Shown here: one piece after another, positions 53,787 through 62,111 of the stretch
Layout of the letters: every line of letters starts with the position of its first letter
How positions within the stretch are numbered: position 1 is the first letter of the stretch
Source of the DNA: Streptomyces sp. col6
GTDB lineage: Bacteria > Actinomycetota > Actinomycetes > Streptomycetales > Streptomycetaceae
Length of the DNA stretch: 64,000 bases
Reading direction: 5' to 3'
Assembly (NCBI RefSeq): GCF_008042035.1
Contig: NZ_RDBL01000009.1
Span: 249,025 to 313,024, forward strand
The notes under the pieces: model-generated
The model's input: only the letters and a program-made list of their open reading frames with translations
Database searches by the model: none
What the model was told of the DNA's origin: nothing
Made by a program: the position numbers and the translations under genes

Positions 53787-54895
53787 CGACGAGATTCCGG
53801 GCGGCGGTGCTGCGCGCGTACGAGGAGCCGTTCGCGGTCGAGGACGTCGTCCTGGACACGGAACCGGCGCCGGGCGAGATCCTGGTCGAGATCGCGGGCG
53901 CCGGGATGTGCCGGACGGATCTCGCGGTACGGCGGTCGGCCGGCCGCAGTCCGTTGCCCGCGGTCCTCGGCCACGAGGGGGCCGGGGTCGTCGTCCGGAC
54001 GGGCGGCAGCCCGGACACGCAGATCGGTGTCGGCGACCACGTCGTGCTGAGCTTCGACTCCTGCGGGCACTGCCGGAACTGCCGGGGCGCGGCCCCCGCG
54101 TACTGCGACTCCTTCGCCGCCCTCAACCTCTTCGGAGGGCGGGCGGACGAGCCGCCCCGGCTGACCGGCGCGGACGGAAAGGCGCTGGCTCCCCGGTGGT
54201 TCGGCCAGTCGTCCTTCGCCGAGTACGCGCTCGTGTCCGCCCGTAATGCCGTGCGCGTGGACCCGGCGCTGCCCGTGGAACTGCTCGGGCCGCTCGGCTG
54301 CGGCTTCCTCACCGGAGCCGGGGCGGTGCTGAACACCTTCCGCGCCGGACCCGGCGACACGCTGCTGGTGCTCGGGGCCGGGGCGGTGGGGCTGGCCGCC
54401 GTCATGGCGGCGGGAGCGGCCGGTGTGCCGGTCGTGGCGGTGGACCGGTATCCGAGGCGGCTGGAGCTCGCCGAACGGTTCGGCGCGGTCCCGCTCGCCG
54501 CCGACGCGTCCGGGCTGCCGGAGCGCGTCCGCCGGCTGACCGACGGCGGCGCGCGGTACGCGCTCGACACGACGGCGTCGCCGCCGCTCATCAACGACGC
54601 GCTCCGGGCACTGCGCCCGACCGGCATCCTGGGCCTGGTGGCGCGCCTGCACAGCGCGCTGCCGCTGGAACCGGGGACGCTGGACCGGGGCCGGAGCGTC
54701 CGCCACATCTGCGAGGGGGACGCGGTGCCGGGGCTGCTGATCCCCGTACTGACGCGGCTGTGGCAGGCCGGCCGCTTCCCTTTCGACCAGCTGATCCGCA
54801 CCTATCCCCTGGCCGACATCAACGAGGCCGAACGCGACTGCGAGGCGGGCCGGGTGGTCAAACCCGTCCTGCTCCCGGAGGGAAGAACCCGATGA
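53783..54895 (+). CDS. Zinc-dependent alcohol dehydrogenase of the furan operon
   Basis: A 370-residue medium-chain dehydrogenase. Catalytic zinc ligands: Cys43 (GAGMCRTDL), His64-Glu65 (VLGHEGAGVVV); structural zinc cysteines 94, 97, 100 and 108 (SCGHCRNCRGAAPAYC). The NAD-binding fold is LLVLGAGAVGLAAVMAAGA. It resembles aryl/benzyl alcohol dehydrogenases, which suits a hydroxymethyl-furan or its aldehyde. The ATG overlaps the aldehyde dehydrogenase stop, and the stop overlaps the methyltransferase ATG. Confidence 0.88.
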   Translation: MTTRFRAAVLRAYEEPFAVEDVVLDTEPAPGEILVEIAGAGMCRTDLAVRRSAGRSPLPAVLGHEGAGVVVRTGGSPDTQIGVGDHVVLSFDSCGHCRNCRGAAPAYCDSFAALNLFGGRADEPPRLTGADGKALAPRWFGQSSFAEYALVSARNAVRVDPALPVELLGPLGCGFLTGAGAVLNTFRAGPGDTLLVLGAGAVGLAAVMAAGAAGVPVVAVDRYPRRLELAERFGAVPLAADASGLPERVRRLTDGGARYALDTTASPPLINDALRALRPTGILGLVARLHSALPLEPGTLDRGRSVRHICEGDAVPGLLIPVLTRLWQAGRFPFDQLIRTYPLADINEAERDCEAGRVVKPVLLPEGRTR

Positions 54896-55809
54896 ACGAG
54901 GCAATCGGCACCACGGAATCACCACGGCCGGACACGGAGGGGGTGGACGGGGGCGTGGGCCTGACCGCACTGCTGGTCGCCGCCTCCCGGGCGATCGAGA
55001 GTAACCGCCGCGACAGCCTGGCCCAGGACGTCTACGCCGAGCACTTCGTACGGGCCGCACCGGCGTGCGCCGAGTGGCCGGTGCGTATCGAGCAGGTCCC
55101 GGACGGGGACGACAACGCTCTGTGGGGGCGGTTCGCCCGCTACTTCGGTCTGCGCACCCGGGTCCTCGACGACTTCGTCGTACGGTCGGTGCTCACCGGG
55201 GCCCGCCAAGTGGTGCTGCTGGGAGCCGGTTTGGACACCCGGGCGTTCCGGCTGGACTGGCCGTCCGACTGTGTTTTCTTCGAGATCGACCGGGCCGGTG
55301 TGCTCGCGTTCAAGCACCAGGTGCTGACGGAACTGTCCGCCGCGCCGAGGGTGAAACGCGTGCTGGTTCCGGTCGATCTGCGCGATGACTGGGTCTCCGC
55401 GCTGACGAGTTCGGGCTTCGACCCGGCCGCGCCGAGCATCTGGCTGGCGGAGGGCCTGCTGTTCTATCTTCCGGGCCCCGCCGAGACGTATCTCGTGGAC
55501 ACCGTGGACCTGCTGGCCACCGAGGGCAGCGCCCTGGCCTTCGAGGCGAAGCTGGAGGCGGACCTCATGGCGTACCGCGACAGCGCGATCTACACGGCGA
55601 CGCGGGAACAGATCGGCATCGACCTGCTCGACCTCTTCGACAAGGGCCCGCGTCCCGACTCGGCGGGCCGCCTCGCCGCCCGGGGCTGGTCCGCGTCGAC
55701 GCACACACCGTTCGAGTTCACCCGGCGGCACGGACGCGGTCCGCTGCCGGAGCCGAACGACGCGCTGGAGGGAAACCGGTGGGTGTTCGCGTACCGGAGA
55801 CGGAGGTGA
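54892..55809 (+). CDS. Carboxyl-type SAM methyltransferase (PPM/LCMT fold) of the furan operon
   Basis: A 305-residue SAM-dependent methyltransferase of the leucine-carboxyl-methyltransferase-like group. Seen: the N-terminal DSLAQDVYAEHFVR, motif I VVLLGAGLDTRAFRLDW, acidic residue in CVFFEIDRAGVLAFK, VPVDLRDDW, and WLAEGLLFYLPGPAET. This fold usually methylates carboxylates or hydroxyls of small natural products. It is the last gene of the operon and would esterify a furan acid made by the dehydrogenase. ATG 54892 overlaps by ATGA. Confidence 0.85.
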   Translation: MNEAIGTTESPRPDTEGVDGGVGLTALLVAASRAIESNRRDSLAQDVYAEHFVRAAPACAEWPVRIEQVPDGDDNALWGRFARYFGLRTRVLDDFVVRSVLTGARQVVLLGAGLDTRAFRLDWPSDCVFFEIDRAGVLAFKHQVLTELSAAPRVKRVLVPVDLRDDWVSALTSSGFDPAAPSIWLAEGLLFYLPGPAETYLVDTVDLLATEGSALAFEAKLEADLMAYRDSAIYTATREQIGIDLLDLFDKGPRPDSAGRLAARGWSASTHTPFEFTRRHGRGPLPEPNDALEGNRWVFAYRRRR

Positions 55810-55812
55810 GGG

Positions 55813-55965
55813 CTACGGCAACTCGCTTGTGAGCCAGACGACTTCGCCGTTCTCATCCATGGACAGGTGATCCCGTACGAAGTCGAGCTTCTCCAGGACG
55901 CGGAGTGAGGGGGCGTTCCACGTGGCGACGGCCGCCCCCCGCTCCCGCGAGGGTCCTCCCGGCTC
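55813..55965 (-). pseudogene. C-terminal fragment of a GNAT acetyltransferase
   Basis: On the minus strand, about 37 codons end at TAG 55813-55815 and read ATWNAPSLRVLEKLDFV, then about 20 residues to the end. NxxSxRVLEKLxF is the typical last helix and strand of GNAT acetyltransferases. Nothing upstream matches the rest of the domain; the UvrA-like gene begins its 3' end there. It is a broken remnant. Confidence 0.7.
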
Positions 55966-58258
55966 AGGCCTCCGGCGAGGAGGCGAGCCGGAGCGCGCGG
56001 CCGGTCAGCGAGGTGGCGTCGTCGAGCAGGGCGGCGGGGGTGCCGGTGAAGACGATCCGCCCTCCGTCGCTGCCGGCGCCGGGTCCGATGTCGATGACGT
56101 GGTCGGCGCGGGCGACGACGCGGAGGTTGTGTTCGACGACGACGAGCGTGGCACCGGCGTCCAGGAGGTCGTCGAAGAGCACGTTGATCCGGTCCACGTC
56201 GCTGGGGTGCAGTCCGGTGGTCGGTTCGTCCAGGACGATCCGCTCGCCGGCCATGTCATCCACCTGGCTGAGGTGGCGTGCCAGGAGGAGCCGCTGCTTC
56301 TCGCCGCCGGAGAGGGTGTCGAGGGACTGGCCGACGGCGATGTAGCCGAGCCCGACGCGTTCCTGCCAGGACATCGCGGCGGTGATGTCGGGGTCATCGG
56401 GGAACTGCTCGGCGCACGCGTGTGCCGCCATGCCGAGCACATCGGCGATGCTGCTGCCGTTGACGGTGACGCCGAGGGCGGTGTCGTTGAAGCGCCGGCC
56501 ACCGCAGACGTCGCACGGGGTGGAGACGTCGTCGAGGAAGGCCAGTTCGGTGGTGAGGTGGCCCTTGCCGCGGCAGGCGGGACAGGCCCCCTTGGAGTTG
56601 AAGCTGAACCAGGACGGGTCGAGGCCCGACGCGCGGGCGAACGCGCCCCGGACGTGGTCGGCCACCCCGAGGACGGACAGCGAGGTGGACCGCACCCCGC
56701 CGCGCAGCGGGTCCTGGCCCACAACGGTGAACTCGGGGTGCTGGGAGGGGAGTTCAAGGGTGGCGAGTGAGCTCTTGCCGGAGCCTGCGACCCCGGTGAC
56801 GGCGGTGAGGACGCCGTGGGGGATCTTGACGTCGAAGCCGGTCAGGTTGTTGGCCCCGGCCTTCCGGACGCGGGTGGAGCCGTGCCACGGGCGGGCGGTG
56901 GTCGCGACCTCCAGCGGGGTCCCGAGCAGGCGCCCGGTCACCGTGCCGCTCGTGCGGAGCGCGTCGGGTGTGCCCTCGAACTCGATCCGCCCGCCGTCGT
57001 TTCCGGCGCCGGGGCCGACGTCGATGACATGGTCCGCGATGCCGATCATCTGCCGGTGGTGCTCGACGACGAGCACGGTGTTGCCCGCGTCCCGCAGCTG
57101 GAGCAGCAAATGGGTGAGGAGGTGGACGTCCACGGGGTGCAGGCCGACCGAGGGCTCGTCGAACACATAGGTGACGTCGGTGAGGGCGCTGCCCAGATGC
57201 CGGACGATCTTCACGCGCTGGGCCTCGCCGCCGGAGAGGGAGGACGAGGTCCGGTCCAGGGACAGGTAACCGAGGCCGACGGAGCGCAGGGCGTCGAGGG
57301 TGGCGCGGATGCCGTCGAGGGCGGGTTCGACGCGCGGGTCGTGGGTGTCCTCCAGCAGTTCCCGCAGCCGGGTGACAGACAGGGCCGACCAGTCCGGGAG
57401 GGAGCGGCCGTCGATCAGGCTGGCACGGGCGGCCTCGTTGAGGCGGCTGCCCCGGCACTCCGGGCAGGTGTGGCGGGTGGTGATGCGGTCCAGTTCCTCG
57501 CGGACCTGCGCGGAGATCTTCGTCGGGTGGTTCTTGACGAACGTGTCGCGCATCCGGGTGATGACTCCGTCGAAGCGGGCGGTCTTCGGGAACTCCGGGT
57601 CCGGGTGCGGAAGCTTCATCTGCTCCGCGTGCAGGAAGAGGTCCATCTCCTCGTCCGTGTAGTCCTTCAGCGGCTTGTCGCGGTCGAACAGACCGCTGTA
57701 CGCGAACCGCTTCCACCGGTACCCGCCGCGCCGGAACAGGCTGAACCGCACGGGCCCTTCGTCGATGGACTTCTCGGGATCGATGAGTTCGCCGGGGTCG
57801 ATGTCGACGACGGTGCCGATGCCCTCGCACTCGGGGCACATCCCGGACGGGTCGTTGAAGGAGTACGCGGGCGTGTAGCCGGCCGAGGGTTCGCCGATCC
57901 GCGAGAACACCAGCCGCATCAGCGGCGCGACATCACAGGCGGTCGCCACGACCGAGCGGGCGTTCCCGGTGAAGCGGCGCTGGTCGATCAGTGCGGTGAA
58001 CGTGAGTCCGTCCATCGACTGGACCTCGGGCGCGGGCAGCTGGGGCAGCCGGTTGCGTACGAACGTCGGGTAGGCGTCGTTGACCAGCCGTTGGGCCTCG
58101 GCCGCGATCGTGTCCAGCACCAGCGACGACTTGCCGGAGCCGGACACCCCCGTGACGACCGTGAGCGCCTTCTTGGGCACATCGACGGTGACGTCCTTGA
58201 GGTTGTTCGTCGCCGCGCCGATCACGCGGATCACCCCGGCCGCATGCTCATCGTTCAC
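55964..58258 (-). CDS. UvrA paralogue (short, DrrC-like ABC protein)
   Basis: A 764-residue protein with two ABC ATPase units and no membrane segment. Unit 1: VTGVSGSGKSSLVLDT (Walker A), LSGGEAQRVKI (signature). Unit 2: VTGVAGSGKSSLATL, LSGGEKQRLLL. Zinc-binding Cys pairs are present (CPECEGIGT; CPECRGSR; CPACRGKG; CDVCGGRR). True UvrA is about 950 residues; this shorter type is common in Streptomyces, and the DrrC member confers resistance to DNA-intercalating drugs. GTG 58258 is chosen, but its ribosome site is weak. Confidence 0.88.
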   Translation of the reverse strand: MNDEHAAGVIRVIGAATNNLKDVTVDVPKKALTVVTGVSGSGKSSLVLDTIAAEAQRLVNDAYPTFVRNRLPQLPAPEVQSMDGLTFTALIDQRRFTGNARSVVATACDVAPLMRLVFSRIGEPSAGYTPAYSFNDPSGMCPECEGIGTVVDIDPGELIDPEKSIDEGPVRFSLFRRGGYRWKRFAYSGLFDRDKPLKDYTDEEMDLFLHAEQMKLPHPDPEFPKTARFDGVITRMRDTFVKNHPTKISAQVREELDRITTRHTCPECRGSRLNEAARASLIDGRSLPDWSALSVTRLRELLEDTHDPRVEPALDGIRATLDALRSVGLGYLSLDRTSSSLSGGEAQRVKIVRHLGSALTDVTYVFDEPSVGLHPVDVHLLTHLLLQLRDAGNTVLVVEHHRQMIGIADHVIDVGPGAGNDGGRIEFEGTPDALRTSGTVTGRLLGTPLEVATTARPWHGSTRVRKAGANNLTGFDVKIPHGVLTAVTGVAGSGKSSLATLELPSQHPEFTVVGQDPLRGGVRSTSLSVLGVADHVRGAFARASGLDPSWFSFNSKGACPACRGKGHLTTELAFLDDVSTPCDVCGGRRFNDTALGVTVNGSSIADVLGMAAHACAEQFPDDPDITAAMSWQERVGLGYIAVGQSLDTLSGGEKQRLLLARHLSQVDDMAGERIVLDEPTTGLHPSDVDRINVLFDDLLDAGATLVVVEHNLRVVARADHVIDIGPGAGSDGGRIVFTGTPAALLDDATSLTGRALRLASSPEA

Positions 58259-58334
58259 CTGGCGATCGTACTCAGCCGCCTGCGCCTTCACGGGTCGGCG
58301 CCCGGCATCTCGCGTGCCGGGCACCCCCGGAAGG

Positions 58335-59783
58335 TCAGCCGGTGGCGGCGTTGAGCAGGTCGAGTGCGCTCTGCTGGCAGCCGTAGTCGGTGGTGCCACC
58401 GCCTCCGTTCCAGTGCGGGCCGTACTGGTCGAGGGCGTTGCGGTCGCGGGTGTAGGCGCTGTCGGCCCAGCGGGTGAGGGGCGCGGCGTACGGGTGGTCG
58501 GACAGCGCACGGTTGAGGACGCCCAGGCCGCGCACATAGGCGCCCTTGAAGCTCGGGCCGTCTCCCGAGCAGCCGTCGCCCTCGCCGGGTTCGCGCAGGA
58601 CACCGTCGGTCTGGAGCCGGACGGTGGAGGCGTCGGCCAGGCCGCGCGCGGTCGTCAGGAGGCCCGCGTCACCGGTGGCGCGGTGCAGTTCGGTCAGGGC
58701 GCCCAGGATGACGCCCTGGTTGTAGGTCCAGGTCGGCTGGCCGTTGTTGGCGCAGTTGCCGTCGAGACCGTCGTTGATCATGCGGTCCCCGTTGATCATG
58801 CCGCTCTGCCGGAACCAGTCCCACTCGTTCTTCGCCCGCTCCAGGTACACGGTGTCGCCCGGGATGCGGTTGTGCAGGGCCGCCGTGAGCCGGAGGAAGA
58901 GTTCGTTGGTGATGGCGTTCTTGTAGTTGCCGCCGGTGTTCCACCGGACCCCGCCGCCGCAGGTGCCGTTCCAGTTGGCGAACATGTGGTCCGCGTCGGC
59001 CCGTGCGGTGTCGAGGTAGCGGCTCTCCCCCGTCAGGTCGTACGCGGCGATCCAGGCGAGGCCCCACCAGCCGGTGTCGTCCAGGTACTCGTTGCGGAAC
59101 TGGCCGCCCTGGGCGTTGATGTTCTTCTCGTACGTGTCCGCGATGGCGTAGCGGTAGCTGCCCATGCCGGTGATCCGGATGTTGTCGACGACGGCGGTCA
59201 GCGCGTTGGCGGCCGTCCACCAGCCGTTGCCGCCGAAGAGCTTGGTGCCCCGGTCGTACGACATCATCAGGGCGGTCGCGGCGGCGGTGCTCCTGCTGCC
59301 CGCGTTCCAGGTGGCGCGGGCCCAGGGGGTGCACGCGATGGCGCCTCCGCCGGCCGGCTGCCCGCAGGCCCGGAGCGCGCCGACACCCTGGGTGTTCCAG
59401 TCGTCCACGTTGTACATCTGGGTGCGCCAGCCCCGTCCCCCGGCCGGCACGGCGGTGTCGCCCAGCTTGCTGCCCGACGCCCAGGTCCTGCCCCCGTCCA
59501 TGGACCGGTCGAGCCAGACGTGGTCCCCCTCGCCCCCGTTGTCGATGGAGCCCCAGCCCATCGCGTCGGTGTCGTCGATATGGAGGGCGATCGTGCGCGA
59601 GGAGACCGTGGCGGTGACGGGGATCCGCTCCTGCGGACTGAGCGACGGGTCGCGCGCGTCGCAGTACTTGTTGCACACCGCCGCCTCCGGCGCTGCGGCG
59701 GCCGGCACAGCACCAGCGAGAAGGGCGGACAACGTTGTCAGCACGGCACCGAAGAGGGCTGCCCTGGATCGCGCAGGCTTCAT
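58335..59783 (-). CDS. Secreted GH76 alpha-1,6-mannanase-like protein
   Basis: A 482-residue exported enzyme. Signal peptide 1-31 ends at AAAAPEA. An N-terminal unassigned part (about 35-150, with VTATVSSRTIALHIDDTD) precedes the (alpha/alpha)6 barrel. The catalytic Asp pair is in EYLDDTGWWGLAW (Asp235, Asp236). The C-terminus GGGGTTDYGCQQSALDLL is also typical. GH76 enzymes cut alpha-1,6-mannan backbones of yeast wall and related glycans. ATG 59783 has GGGAGG upstream. A dyad at 59838-59851 is a possible sugar-regulator site. Confidence 0.88.
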   Translation of the reverse strand: MKPARSRAALFGAVLTTLSALLAGAVPAAAAPEAAVCNKYCDARDPSLSPQERIPVTATVSSRTIALHIDDTDAMGWGSIDNGGEGDHVWLDRSMDGGRTWASGSKLGDTAVPAGGRGWRTQMYNVDDWNTQGVGALRACGQPAGGGAIACTPWARATWNAGSRSTAAATALMMSYDRGTKLFGGNGWWTAANALTAVVDNIRITGMGSYRYAIADTYEKNINAQGGQFRNEYLDDTGWWGLAWIAAYDLTGESRYLDTARADADHMFANWNGTCGGGVRWNTGGNYKNAITNELFLRLTAALHNRIPGDTVYLERAKNEWDWFRQSGMINGDRMINDGLDGNCANNGQPTWTYNQGVILGALTELHRATGDAGLLTTARGLADASTVRLQTDGVLREPGEGDGCSGDGPSFKGAYVRGLGVLNRALSDHPYAAPLTRWADSAYTRDRNALDQYGPHWNGGGGTTDYGCQQSALDLLNAATG

Positions 59784-59837
59784 GGGAGGACTCCCGGAAC
59801 GTCTGGGGGGTGACGGAGGGCGCTCCGCCGGCGAACA

Positions 59838-59851
59838 GGAGAACGCTCTCC
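59838..59851. promoter_or_regulatory. Candidate sugar-regulator operator upstream of GH76
   Basis: On the minus strand GGAGAGCGTTCTCC is a near-perfect 14-bp palindrome about 55 bases before the GH76 ATG. It resembles LacI-family sites of the GGGAGCGCTCCC type used by cellobiose and other sugar regulators in Streptomyces. Its repressor is not known. Confidence 0.5.
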
Positions 59852-59903
59852 GACGCTAGCGAAGCGCCATGGGCACGTCAACGGCCCGTGGTGCCGGGCC
59901 CTG

Positions 59904-60497
59904 TCACCCCCGCACGGGGCCGGTCGCGTACGCCAGCGGGGGCGCGATCGCCTGGGCGTCCGCGCCCTCGCCGACCCAGAGCCCGATGAACAGCGCCGCC
60001 GTGGCCTCCAGGAGTCCCGCGCGCTCCAGCCCGCCGCCCGGCACGGGTTCGCACCCGGTGTCCCGTACGAGCCGGCGCACACGCGCGAGGGACGGTTCGT
60101 CGTCGCCGCACACCGGTACGGCCAGCGGCCGGCCGTCGAAGACGGGCGGGGCCATGCGCCACACGTCCTCGTGGCACAGGTTGAACGCCTTGACCACATG
60201 AACTCCCGGTGCCGCGCCGGCCAGTCGCTCCGCCGCGGAGCGGCCGTCGCGGGTCAGCAGCCGGAAGCCGGGGCCCACCGGGTTGGAGCAGTCGATCAGC
60301 GCCTTGCCCTCCAGGGGCCCGCACAGCTGCCCCACCACCCCGGCCCCGGCATCGAAGGGCAGGGCGGCCAGCACCACGTCACCGAATGCGGCCGCCTCGC
60401 GGAGCCCGGCGGCCTTCGCGCCGCCGCCGAGCCGCGTCGCGAGCCCCTCCGCCCTACTGACCCGGCGCCGGCCCGCCCAGGACCCCGCCCGCAGCAC
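59904..60497 (-). pseudogene. NADPH-dependent F420 reductase-like gene lacking its N-terminus
   Basis: The frame gives up to 197 residues. From about residue 35 it matches the F420-reductase/NAD(P)-binding family: FGDVVLAALPF, ALIDCSNPVG, VHVVKAFNL, VPVCGDDEPSLARVRRLV, GCEPVPGGGLERAGLLEA. The first strand and GxGxxG nucleotide loop that should begin such proteins are missing; the start is only AGRRRVSRAEGLATRL. About 25 residues are lost, and no other frame supplies them. It is probably inactive. Confidence 0.6.
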
Positions 60498-60534
60498 CGC
60501 ACCTCATCGCATCGCACCCGCACAGGAGACCTCC

Positions 60535-60957
60535 ATGCAGCCGACCACTCCCACCACGCCGACCGCCGCGATCACGACGACGACCCTCTCCCTCACCGTC
60601 GACGACGTCACCGCGTCCCAGAAGTTCTTCACCACCTACCTCGGCTACACGGAGCAGGCCGCCGCCGAGGGCTTCGCCTCCCTCACCCGCCCGGACGCGG
60701 CAGCCGACATCGTGCTGCTCGCCCGGGGCACGGAGATCCTGCCGCCCGAACAGCGCGACCGGCGCGCGACGGGGCTGATCCTGGCCCTCACCCTCGCCAC
60801 CGGCATCAAGGACGAGGAGCGGCGGTTGCGCGAGGAAGGCGTGGAGATCACGATGCCGCTGCGCGAGGAGCCCTGGGGCGAACGCCTCTTCCAGGTCACC
60901 GACCCGAACGGCGTGATCATCCAGTTCGTGGAATGGGCCGCCCCGCAGGAGGCCTGA
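60535..60957 (+). CDS. VOC (glyoxalase-fold) family protein
   Basis: A 140-residue single VOC domain: TLSLTVDDVTASQKFFTTYL at the start, IVLLARGTEILPPEQ in the middle and FQVTDPNGVIIQFVEW at the end. Only a degenerate set of metal ligands is visible (Glu in the last strand). It reads away from the truncated F420-reductase gene. ATG 60535 has CAGGAGACC upstream. Function unknown; glyoxalase, dioxygenase or drug-binding protein. Confidence 0.8.
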   Translation: MQPTTPTTPTAAITTTTLSLTVDDVTASQKFFTTYLGYTEQAAAEGFASLTRPDAAADIVLLARGTEILPPEQRDRRATGLILALTLATGIKDEERRLREEGVEITMPLREEPWGERLFQVTDPNGVIIQFVEWAAPQEA

Positions 60958-61175
60958 ACGTCCGGGGCGTCCCTCAGTCGTGCTGGGCCTCACGGGCGGA
61001 AAGCAGGCCGATGCCGGCGGCCGCCCGGACCACGGGCCGACGGACGGCCGCCATGCCGGGAGCCAGCCCCTGGTGAGCGTGAGGGAGGCGAGTTCACCGA
61101 TACTTCAGCGGGCACGGTACGCAACGGAGCTTCCGCCGCCCCACGACAGGATGTCCCTCAGGAAGGCTGAACGCG

Positions 61176-62111
61176 GTGACGACCGTCGCTTATCAGGGTG
61201 AACCCGGCTCCAACTCGGCGACCGCCGCGCACACCCTCTACCCGGACGCCTCGGGACACCCGTGCACCGGCTTCGAGCAGGCCCTGGACGCCGTGGCCCT
61301 GGGCGACGCCGACCTCGCCGTGATCCCGGTGGACAACTCCGCGGCCGGACGCGTCGCCGACGTGCACCACCTGCTGCCGGAGTCCGGGCTGTTCATCGTC
61401 GGCGAGTACTTCCTCGCCATCCGTTTCGACCTGATGGGTGTCCCCGGCGCCACCCCGGACCAGGTGGAGTGCGTCCGCAGCCACGTGCACGCCCTGGGGC
61501 AGTGCCGCAAACTGCTGCGGGAGGGTGGCTGGCGGACCCTGGTCTGCGACGACACCGCCGGGGCAGCGCGTGAGGTGGCCGAACTGGGCGACCCGCGGCA
61601 CGCGGCCCTCGCGCCTCCCGCCGCCGCCGGGCTGCACGGCCTCGACGTCCTGCGCGCCGGCGTCGAGGACGACCCGGAGAACACCACACGGTTCGTGGTC
61701 CTCTCCCGCACGCCCGCGCCCGCCCCGGACCCGGGACAGCCGACCATGACGAGCCTCTTCTTCAGCGTGCGCAACATCCCGAGCGCGCTCTACAAGGCAC
61801 TCGGCGGCTTCGCCACCGGCGGGGTGAACCTCACCAAGATCGAGAGCTATCAGATCGGCGCGGGGCTCAACGCCAGTCGCTTCTACGTCGAGGCCGAGGG
61901 CCACCCCGACGAACAGCGGGTCGCCCTCGCCCTGGAGGAACTGCGGTTCTTCTCCTCCGAGGTGCGCGTCCTGGGCGTCTACCCGGCCCATCCGCACCGG
62001 TTGAAGGGAGGTGGTCGGCGTCGACCACGGCCTGGGCGAAGGCGGTGGGCGCCTCCTGCGGCAGATTGTGGCCGATGTCCGCGATCGTGCGGTGCGCGTA
62101 GGGGCCGGTGA
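61176..62111 (+). CDS. pheA: Prephenate dehydratase with C-terminal read-through tail
   Basis: A 311-residue frame. The catalytic domain (1 to about 180) begins VAYQGEPGSNSATAAHTLYP and ends with the Thr-Arg-Phe motif (Thr171, Arg172, Phe173) in NTTRFVVLSR; the ACT domain (about 190-270) follows. The usual ESRP phenylalanine-binding motif is ESYQ (223-226). Native homology ends near VLGVYPAHPHR (about 62000); the next 36 residues are Arg/Pro-rich and lie antisense to the hydrolase gene, as if the stop were lost. GTG 61176 has AGGAAGG upstream. It should make phenylpyruvate for phenylalanine. Confidence 0.85.
   Translation: MTTVAYQGEPGSNSATAAHTLYPDASGHPCTGFEQALDAVALGDADLAVIPVDNSAAGRVADVHHLLPESGLFIVGEYFLAIRFDLMGVPGATPDQVECVRSHVHALGQCRKLLREGGWRTLVCDDTAGAAREVAELGDPRHAALAPPAAAGLHGLDVLRAGVEDDPENTTRFVVLSRTPAPAPDPGQPTMTSLFFSVRNIPSALYKALGGFATGGVNLTKIESYQIGAGLNASRFYVEAEGHPDEQRVALALEELRFFSSEVRVLGVYPAHPHRLKGGGRRRPRPGRRRWAPPAADCGRCPRSCGARRGR

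Noticed and set aside
61016..61050. GGCGGCCG and CGGCCGCC inverted repeat before pheA
   Set aside because: Made of GC runs that are self-complementary by composition; it does not sit at a gene end and is not a convincing terminator.
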